A stretch of DNA of 9,943 nucleotides from an uncultured Rhodanobacteraceae bacterium. Lineage in GTDB: Bacteria; Pseudomonadota; Gammaproteobacteria; Xanthomonadales; Rhodanobacteraceae. The position numbers and the translations under genes were made by a program. The first letter of the stretch is position 1; every line of letters starts with the position of its first letter. The notes under the pieces were generated by a model. It saw only the letters and a program-made list of their open reading frames with translations, had not been told where the DNA came from and ran no database searches. This document shows, in pieces, positions 5,722-9,943 of this stretch. The stretch lies in the NCBI GenBank assembly GCA_937902695.1, contig CALFNI010000634.1:1-9943 (forward strand). Reading direction: 5' to 3'.

Positions 5722-6338
5722 GGATACAGCATGCCCTTTCGCCAGCCGTCGTGTTCGCGCACGTACGTCACGCGCTCGTGCAGGCGGAATCGCGCGCCGT
5801 ACCAGAACTCGCTGCGGTCCGGCCGCACGGCATAGCCGCCCCAGTGCGGCGGACGCGGCACCGCGACGCCGTCGAAGCGTTTCTCGAACTCGGCGACGCG
5901 TTCCTCGAACGTGCCGCGATCCGGCAAGGCGCGGGATTGCAGCGACGCCCACGCGCCGATCTGGCTGCCGCGCGCGCGCGTCGCGAAGTACGCGTCGGAA
6001 TCGTCGTCCGTCACCTTCGCGACGGCGCCTTCGATGCGCACCTGCACCTGCTCGCCGAGCAGCTTCCAGTGAAAGCAGAGCGCGGCCCGCGGATGCTCGG
6101 CGAGCTGCGTGCCCTTGAGGCTTTCGTAGTTCGTGTAGAAACGGAAGCCATCCGCGCCGACGCCCTTCAGCAGGACGACCCGCGCCGATACGCGGCCTTC
6201 GCCGTCGGCGGTCGCGAGCGTCATCGCGGTCGGCTCGCTGTCGCCGCTCGCGCGCGCCGCGTCGAGCAGTCCGTCGAACGTCGCCAGCGCCTCTTGGTAG
6301 AGTGCGAGCGCATCTTCGCGCGGGGAGTCACCGTTCAT
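5718..6338 (-). CDS. pdxH: Pyridoxine/pyridoxamine 5'-phosphate oxidase
   Basis: An FMN-dependent cytosolic enzyme that oxidises PNP or PMP to pyridoxal 5'-phosphate, the last step of B6 synthesis and salvage. With the ATG at 6338 it has 206 residues, typical of the family. Motifs in order are SARVVLLKGVGADGFRFYTN (FMN and substrate binding), ESLKGTQLAEHPRAALCFHW, GEQVQVRIEGAVAKV, RGSQIGAWASLQS, PHWGGYAVRPDRSEFW and RLHERVTY with the substrate-contacting Arg and His. The last residues are WRKGMLYP; most relatives end in R-L-x-P, so Met replaces the usual Arg. An in-frame GTG at 6356 would add six residues (MLASRR), but MNGDSPRED looks like a normal start. The 3' end overlaps the next gene by 4 nt (GTGA), implying translational coupling. 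Confidence 0.95.
   Translation of the reverse strand: MNGDSPREDALALYQEALATFDGLLDAARASGDSEPTAMTLATADGEGRVSARVVLLKGVGADGFRFYTNYESLKGTQLAEHPRAALCFHWKLLGEQVQVRIEGAVAKVTDDDSDAYFATRARGSQIGAWASLQSRALPDRGTFEERVAEFEKRFDGVAVPRPPHWGGYAVRPDRSEFWYGARFRLHERVTYVREHDGWRKGMLYP
6322..6327 (+). promoter_or_regulatory. Shine-Dalgarno of the P-loop kinase gene
   Basis: GGGGAG, 9 nt before the ATG at 6337, supports that start over later TTG codons. It lies within the first codons of pdxH on the other strand. Confidence 0.5.
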
Positions 6339-7263
6339 GCGTCGCGATGCTAGCACGCGCGCCGGCTACGACCGGACCACCGTCGACGCGTTGCTCGATG
6401 CGCTGCTGCCGCGTCTGCCGCCGCGCCGGGCCGCGCTGGTGGGCGTGTCGGGCCTGCAGGCGAGCGGGAAATCGACGCTCGCGGCGCAGCTCGCCGCGGC
6501 GGCGCGCGAACGCGGCGTCGCGACCGAAGTGCTCGGGCTCGACGACTTCTATCTCGGCCGCCGCGACCGGGCCGCGCTCGCACGCGACGTGCATCCGCTG
6601 CTCGCGACACGCGGCGTGCCGGGCACGCACGATGTCGCCCTCCTCGTCGACACCGTCCGCGCGCTCGGCGATGCATCGCCGCAGGATCCGGCGCGCGTTC
6701 CGCGCTTCGACAAGGGACGCGATACCCGACTGGCGCCGTCGCGCTGGCGTCGCGTGGCGTCGCCCCCGCGGCTGATCCTGCTCGAAGGCTGGTGCATCGG
6801 CGTGCCGCCCGAATCGCCGCGCGCGCTCGCGCGCCCCGCCAACGACATCGAACGCATCGAGGACGGCGACCGTCGCTGGCGATCCTGGGTGAACGCGCGT
6901 CTCGCCGGCGAGTACGCCGCGCTCTGGCGCCGCCTCGACGCTCTGATCATGCTCGCGGCGCCAGGGTTCGACGTCGTCGCCCGCTGGCGCGACGAGCCCG
7001 AGCGCGCGCTGCGCCGCCGCGGCGCGCCACGCGCCATGTCGCGCGCGGACCTTCGCCGGTTCCTGATGCATTACGAGCGGCTCAGCCGGCACGCGCTGCG
7101 CACGTTGCCCGCTCTCGCGGACATCGTCGTCGCGCTCGACGCGTCGCGCCGCGTCGAGTCGATCCGCATCAGCGCGCCGGCTCGACGACGACCGCCGTTC
7201 CGTACGCAAGCACCTCGGTCACGCCCTGCGCGACCTCGTTCGCGTCGTAGCGCATCGCGATGA
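6337..7263 (+). CDS. P-loop kinase, D-glycerate 3-kinase-like
   Basis: 308 residues related to the GLYK/Tda10/YggC kinases, which share a fold with phosphoribulokinase and pantothenate kinase. The Walker A loop is [10 protein letters not shown] at 38-47. Next come [16 protein letters not shown] (from residue 66), the RGVPGTHDV substrate segment, [17 protein letters not shown] and [13 protein letters not shown], corresponding to the VPRYDKS and EGW motifs of glycerate kinases. A C-terminal [18 protein letters not shown] helix follows. Substrate is not provable from sequence; glycerate is the family precedent. The domain is complete by about residue 275 (VESIRI). The last 30 residues are Arg/Pro-rich and are read antisense to the YbjQ gene, because no stop occurs earlier. 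It is divergent from pdxH with overlapping start codons. Confidence 0.82.
   Translation: MRRDASTRAGYDRTTVDALLDALLPRLPPRRAALVGVSGLQASGKSTLAAQLAAAARERGVATEVLGLDDFYLGRRDRAALARDVHPLLATRGVPGTHDVALLVDTVRALGDASPQDPARVPRFDKGRDTRLAPSRWRRVASPPRLILLEGWCIGVPPESPRALARPANDIERIEDGDRRWRSWVNARLAGEYAALWRRLDALIMLAAPGFDVVARWRDEPERALRRRGAPRAMSRADLRRFLMHYERLSRHALRTLPALADIVVALDASRRVESIRISAPARRRPPFRTQAPRSRPARPRSRRSASR
6347..6355 (-). promoter_or_regulatory. Putative extended -10 box of pdxH
   Basis: On the minus strand TGCTAGCAT is an extended -10 (TGn plus TAGCAT). It ends 8 nt before the pdxH ATG, so the transcript would be nearly leaderless, in line with the absence of a Shine-Dalgarno. The octamer TGCTAGCA is a perfect palindrome, hence it may also be a protein-binding site. 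Confidence 0.35.
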
Positions 7264-7510
7264 TCGCGTTCGCGCCCATCTCGGCCGCATGCTGCACCAT
7301 GAGATCGTAGGCGTCGCCGCGCGCGCGCTCGCAGAGCTCGGTGAAAAGCGTGATGTTCCCGCCGACGAGCGTCTGCAGCGCGGCGCCGAAGTTGCCGATC
7401 ACGCTGCGCGAGCGCACGGTGATGCCGCGCACAATCCCGAGGTGGCGCACGATGCGCGTGCCCGCGATCTCGTTCGCCGTCGTCACCCTGTCACGCGCCA
7501 ACGCTGCCAT
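7169..7510 (-). CDS. YbjQ/UPF0145 family protein
   Basis: 113 residues of the YbjQ (UPF0145) family, small cytosolic proteins that form pentamers in known structures and have no firm function. Typical blocks are [59 protein letters not shown] and [18 protein letters not shown]. The start at ATG 7510 is chosen because a perfect GGAGG lies 5 nt upstream. The family's usual start would be the in-frame GTG at 7486, so eight extra N-terminal residues are predicted. From 7510 the gene overlaps the histidine kinase 3' end by 20 nt, placing it last in that operon. Its own 3' end overlaps the convergent kinase gene by 95 nt. Confidence 0.9.
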   Translation of the reverse strand: MAALARDRVTTANEIAGTRIVRHLGIVRGITVRSRSVIGNFGAALQTLVGGNITLFTELCERARGDAYDLMVQHAAEMGANAIIAMRYDANEVAQGVTEVLAYGTAVVVEPAR

Positions 7511-9074
7511 CGCCGCCTCCGTTCCAGCCCGCGCTCGCCGCCTGCTGCATCACGTGCACGAACTGCTCGACGTTGAGCGGCTTGGTCAGATAGTGATCCG
7601 CGCCGGCGCGCAGCGCCGCCTCGCGCGCCTCGCTCGTCGCCGTCGCCGAGAGCGTGACGATGCGGCCCTTGTATCCGCGCGAGCGAAGCTTGTAGACGGC
7701 CGCGTTGCCCGACAGGCCCGAGAGCTCGACGTCGATCAGCAGCACGTCGGGCCGGCCGGCGATCGCCTCGACGACCGCGCTCTGCGCATCGCCGACCACG
7801 CGCACGCGAAAGCCGAGATCGCCGAGCAGGGCTTCGAGGAGGTGGGCGATGTCGGTGTCGTCGTCGGCGACGAGGATGCTGCGGCCCTGCAGCCAGAAGC
7901 GCGGCGCGATCGCATCGTCGGCGTGCGCGGCGGCGCGCTCGCGCCCGCACGGCAGCGTCACGCGGAACGCGCTGCCGCGGCCGACCTCGGATTCGAACGC
8001 CAGCGTGCCGCGCATCTGGTCGACCATGCGCCTGACGATGCTGAGTCCGAGCCCGGCGCCCTTGCGGCCTGCATGGCCGCCGCGATTGAACGGCATGAAG
8101 ACGGTATCGCGATGCGCCGCGGCGATGCCGATGCCGGTGTCGCTGACGACGGCCGAAAGCTCGCCGCCGCGCCAGACGATCTCGGCCGCGATCTCGCCGT
8201 GGCGCGTGTAGCGCACCGCGTTCGACAGCAGGTTGACGAGGATCTGGCGCAGGCGGATCTCGTCGAACACCGGCTGCTCGACGTCGTCGATCGTCAGCGA
8301 GACGCGGAAATCGAGGCCTTTTTCCTCGGCGAGCGGCCGGAACATCGCATCGAGGTCGGCGGCCAGCGCATCGAGGTCGACGGGCGTTGGATTCAGAAGC
8401 GGCGCCGCGCCGTCGCTGCGGCCGTATTCGAGCAGATTCTCGGCGAGCGTGAAGAGATAGGTCGCGTTGCGGCGCACCGCGTGCAGCGCCTCGTGCAGCG
8501 AGGCGTCGCCGTGCGCGCGCCGGTCCGCGAGTTGCAGGTAGCCGAAGATCGACGTCAGCGGCGTGCGGAACTCGTGGCTCAGCGTCGCGATCAGCGCGTT
8601 CTTCAGCGCGTGCGCCTCCTCGAGCTTGGCGTGCTGGCGCTCGAGCTCGGTGCGGATCTGCTTGAGCTGGCCGATCGCCTTCGACTTGGCCTGGCTCGCG
8701 AGCGCCTGCTCGTTGCCGAGCTGCTGCGTTGCGCGCTGGCGATCGCGCTCGGCGGCCGCGTCGAGCAGCAGCACGTGGAACGCGTCGCGATCCGGAATCA
8801 GGTGCAGGTGCGCGCTGGTGCCGTTCGGGAGCTCGACGAACGGAAGATCCTGCGGCTCGTCGATCGAGAGGCCGATGAAGAGATCGCGCAGCATCTGCAC
8901 GCTCTGCCCGGGATTGCTGCCGTCGACGCCGTAGTAGATCGCATCGCCGCGGATGTCGCGAAGCCGCCAGCCGGCGTCGAACGTCAGCAGCAGCGCGCGC
9001 ACGCGCTGCCAGAAGAGCTCGCAAAGATAGGTGCTGACGCGGGACGGAACGCTCGGGAAGGACGGCGAGGTCAC
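7491..9074 (-). CDS. Soluble hybrid histidine kinase with C-terminal receiver
   Basis: 527 residues with no membrane segment, so cytosolic. Residues about 25-110 form a PAS-like sensor domain ([20 protein letters not shown], then [19 protein letters not shown] and [13 protein letters not shown]). A Gln/Glu-rich coiled coil covers about 110-158. HisKA has phosphoacceptor H167 in [18 protein letters not shown]. The ATPase domain has the N box [10 protein letters not shown] (281-290), G1 DTGIGI (312-317), FMPF (326-329) and G2 GLGLSI (341-346). A receiver at about 398-512 has the acidic pair D404/D405, phosphoacceptor D448 in LIDVELSG, S476 in the Thr/Ser position and K498 in LTKPLN. No output domain follows, so phosphate may pass onward or the receiver may regulate the kinase. 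The GTG start overlaps the GTPase stop as GTGA. The frame is open far upstream, but that part is a shadow of the GTPase gene. Confidence 0.93.
   Translation of the reverse strand: MTSPSFPSVPSRVSTYLCELFWQRVRALLLTFDAGWRLRDIRGDAIYYGVDGSNPGQSVQMLRDLFIGLSIDEPQDLPFVELPNGTSAHLHLIPDRDAFHVLLLDAAAERDRQRATQQLGNEQALASQAKSKAIGQLKQIRTELERQHAKLEEAHALKNALIATLSHEFRTPLTSIFGYLQLADRRAHGDASLHEALHAVRRNATYLFTLAENLLEYGRSDGAAPLLNPTPVDLDALAADLDAMFRPLAEEKGLDFRVSLTIDDVEQPVFDEIRLRQILVNLLSNAVRYTRHGEIAAEIVWRGGELSAVVSDTGIGIAAAHRDTVFMPFNRGGHAGRKGAGLGLSIVRRMVDQMRGTLAFESEVGRGSAFRVTLPCGRERAAAHADDAIAPRFWLQGRSILVADDDTDIAHLLEALLGDLGFRVRVVGDAQSAVVEAIAGRPDVLLIDVELSGLSGNAAVYKLRSRGYKGRIVTLSATATSEAREAALRAGADHYLTKPLNVEQFVHVMQQAASAGWNGGGDGSVGA
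7516..7520 (-). promoter_or_regulatory. Shine-Dalgarno deciding the YbjQ-family start
   Basis: GGAGG on the minus strand, 5 nt before the ATG at 7510, lying within the last codons of the histidine kinase (Gly-Gly). It favours ATG 7510 over GTG 7486. Confidence 0.65.
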
Positions 9075-9571
9075 TGTGCGAGCCTCGTCGCGATGTCGGC
9101 GAACGCGGCCTCGACGCCGGCGCCGGAACGCGCGCTGGTCTCGTGCACGGGCAGCGAGCGGCGCAGTTCCGCCAGCGCGGCCGGCGCGACTTCCCATTGC
9201 TCGACGAGATCGAGCTTGTTGACCGCGAGCGCGATGGTCGCGTCGGGCAGCAACGTGCGCGACTGCATCAGGAGATTCAGCGCGGCATGGAGGCTCCTTT
9301 CGCGCGTGCCGTCGGCGACGAGCAGGAGCGCCGATGCGCCGCGCAGATACGTCATGTTCAACGAATCGAGCTGGCTGCGGCCGGCGATATCCCAGACGAC
9401 GAGCTTCATCGGCGCGCGGCCCGGCAGCGCGACTTCCTTGCTGTCGACCTTGACGCCGACCGTTGTCAGATATTTTTCCGAGAACGTCGAATGCACGAAA
9501 CGCGCGACGAGGCTCGTCTTGCCGACGCCGAAGTCGCCGAGCATGCAGAGCTTGTGGGCGACGGCGTTCAT
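9071..9571 (-). CDS. Ras/Rab-like small GTPase
   Basis: 166 residues, a full-length single-domain G protein of the Ras superfamily. G1 is GDFGVGKTS (12-20). The switch I region is FSEKYLTTVGVKVDSKEV with T37 as the probable Mg-contacting Thr. G3 is VWDIAGR (59-65), where Ras has DTAGQ, so the catalytic Gln is Arg. G4 is NKLD (118-121) and G5 is TSAR (145-148). A Rab-like TYLRGASALLLVADGT segment follows G3. It ends LAQ without a prenylation cysteine and has no signal or membrane segment, so it is cytosolic. Start ATG 9571 overlaps the upstream stop as ATGA, and its stop overlaps the kinase start as GTGA. A longer frame to 9775 exists, but is antisense-free shadow of the OmpA-like gene. It probably acts as a switch controlling the adjacent kinase; this is inferred from context. 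Confidence 0.92.
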   Translation of the reverse strand: MNAVAHKLCMLGDFGVGKTSLVARFVHSTFSEKYLTTVGVKVDSKEVALPGRAPMKLVVWDIAGRSQLDSLNMTYLRGASALLLVADGTRERSLHAALNLLMQSRTLLPDATIALAVNKLDLVEQWEVAPAALAELRRSLPVHETSARSGAGVEAAFADIATRLAQ

Positions 9572-9943
9572 GGGCTCGCGTCCGCGCCGGCGAGCCGCAG
9601 GAACGCACCGCGCTGGCGCGCCGCGCGCGCCGTCGCGTCGTCGTCGGTTGCGTTCGCGACGTTCGCGATGCCGCGCGCGCGGAGCGCATCGGCAAGCCAT
9701 TGCGCGCGCGCCGCGCGCACGCGCGCGTTGGTGGTGTCGCTGCCGGGCTCGTCGTTCGTGCCGGTTGCGATCCACCGCACCTCGACGCCGGCGGCGGCTG
9801 CGAGCGCAGCCGCGCGTTGCGCGTCGGTCACGATCGCATCGAGGACGCCTGCCGACTCGGCCGACGGCTCCGTCTCGCGCGTGAACGCAATGCGCTTGTC
9901 CGGCATCGCCCTTGCGATTTCGGCGATTGCTGCGCGGGCGCTG
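9568..9943 (-). CDS. OmpA-like domain protein, C-terminal part
   Basis: Open to the right edge, so only the last 124 codons are seen. No start is assigned, although an internal ATG exists at 9906. The visible part fits the OmpA C-terminal (peptidoglycan-binding) fold: RIAFTRETEPSAESAGVLDA as first strand and helix, VEVRWIATGTNDEPGSDTTN as the 'GHTD.xG..N' region, then RVRAARAQWLADALRARGI as the 'LSxxRA' helix. The Asp and Arg that hold diaminopimelate in OmpA (D in TND, R in RAAR) are both present, though the His-Thr of GHTD is Thr-Asn. It ends with ATGA overlapping the GTPase start, so the two are translationally coupled. Whether it has a signal peptide or another N-terminal domain cannot be seen. 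Confidence 0.72.
   Translation of the reverse strand, partial: SARAAIAEIARAMPDKRIAFTRETEPSAESAGVLDAIVTDAQRAAALAAAAGVEVRWIATGTNDEPGSDTTNARVRAARAQWLADALRARGIANVANATDDDATARAARQRGAFLRLAGADASP

Noticed and set aside
5721..5952. Longer N-terminus of the BtuF-like protein, up to an ATG at 5952
   Set aside because: The extra 77 residues are Arg-rich and lie wholly within pdxH in another frame; the GTGA overlap start gives the normal family N-terminus.
7341..9884. Open plus-strand frame of 847 codons opposite the kinase, GTPase and OmpA-like genes
   Set aside because: Its composition is low-complexity Arg/Ala/Glu typical of antisense frames in GC-rich DNA, and the minus strand carries clear families with motifs throughout.

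Overview
The window is very GC-rich, densely coding, with gammaproteobacterial gene content. pilT, yggS, proC, yggT and a DUF4426 gene lie in an order known from pseudomonads and Xanthomonadales. Interspersed 'GAATCCC' and 'CACGAAGGA' type repeats remind me of Xanthomonadaceae and Rhodanobacteraceae genomes. My best guess is a member of the Xanthomonadales (Lysobacterales); this is an inference from content, not from a marker gene.

Layout. 1-286 (-): 5' end of pilT. 287-449: divergent promoter region. 450-4603 (+): a polytopic membrane protein of unknown function, then yggS (PLP homeostasis), proC (last step of proline synthesis), yggT (two-repeat membrane protein) and a secreted DUF4426 protein. 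An interspersed inverted-repeat element sits between yggS and proC and codes for part of the ProC N-terminus. 4588-5034: a roughly 222-bp tandem duplication carrying two copies of a long imperfect hairpin. It captured the 3' ends of two convergent genes. 4885-6338 (-): pdxH (PNP oxidase) followed by a cobalamin-binding (BtuF-like) protein without signal peptide, overlapping by GTGA. 6337-7263 (+): a glycerate-kinase-like P-loop kinase whose start codon shares the tetranucleotide CATG with that of divergent pdxH. 7169-9943 (-): a tightly overlapping operon, read from the right edge, of an OmpA-like domain protein (partial), a Ras/Rab-like small GTPase, a soluble hybrid histidine kinase with a receiver domain, and a YbjQ/UPF0145 protein.

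The most interesting part is the right-hand operon. Junctions ATGA and GTGA couple an envelope-type OmpA domain to a eukaryote-like small GTPase and then to a cytoplasmic sensor kinase with its own receiver. The layout suggests an envelope-to-GTPase-to-phosphorelay signalling module. The GTPase has intact P-loop, NKLD and SAR motifs, but Arg where the catalytic Gln of Ras would be.

A second theme is that intergenic repeats have been recruited as coding sequence at both places where they occur (ProC N-terminus, BtuF-like C-terminus). A third is that yggS and pdxH look leaderless, each with a -10-like box about 7 nt upstream of the start codon and no Shine-Dalgarno sequence.
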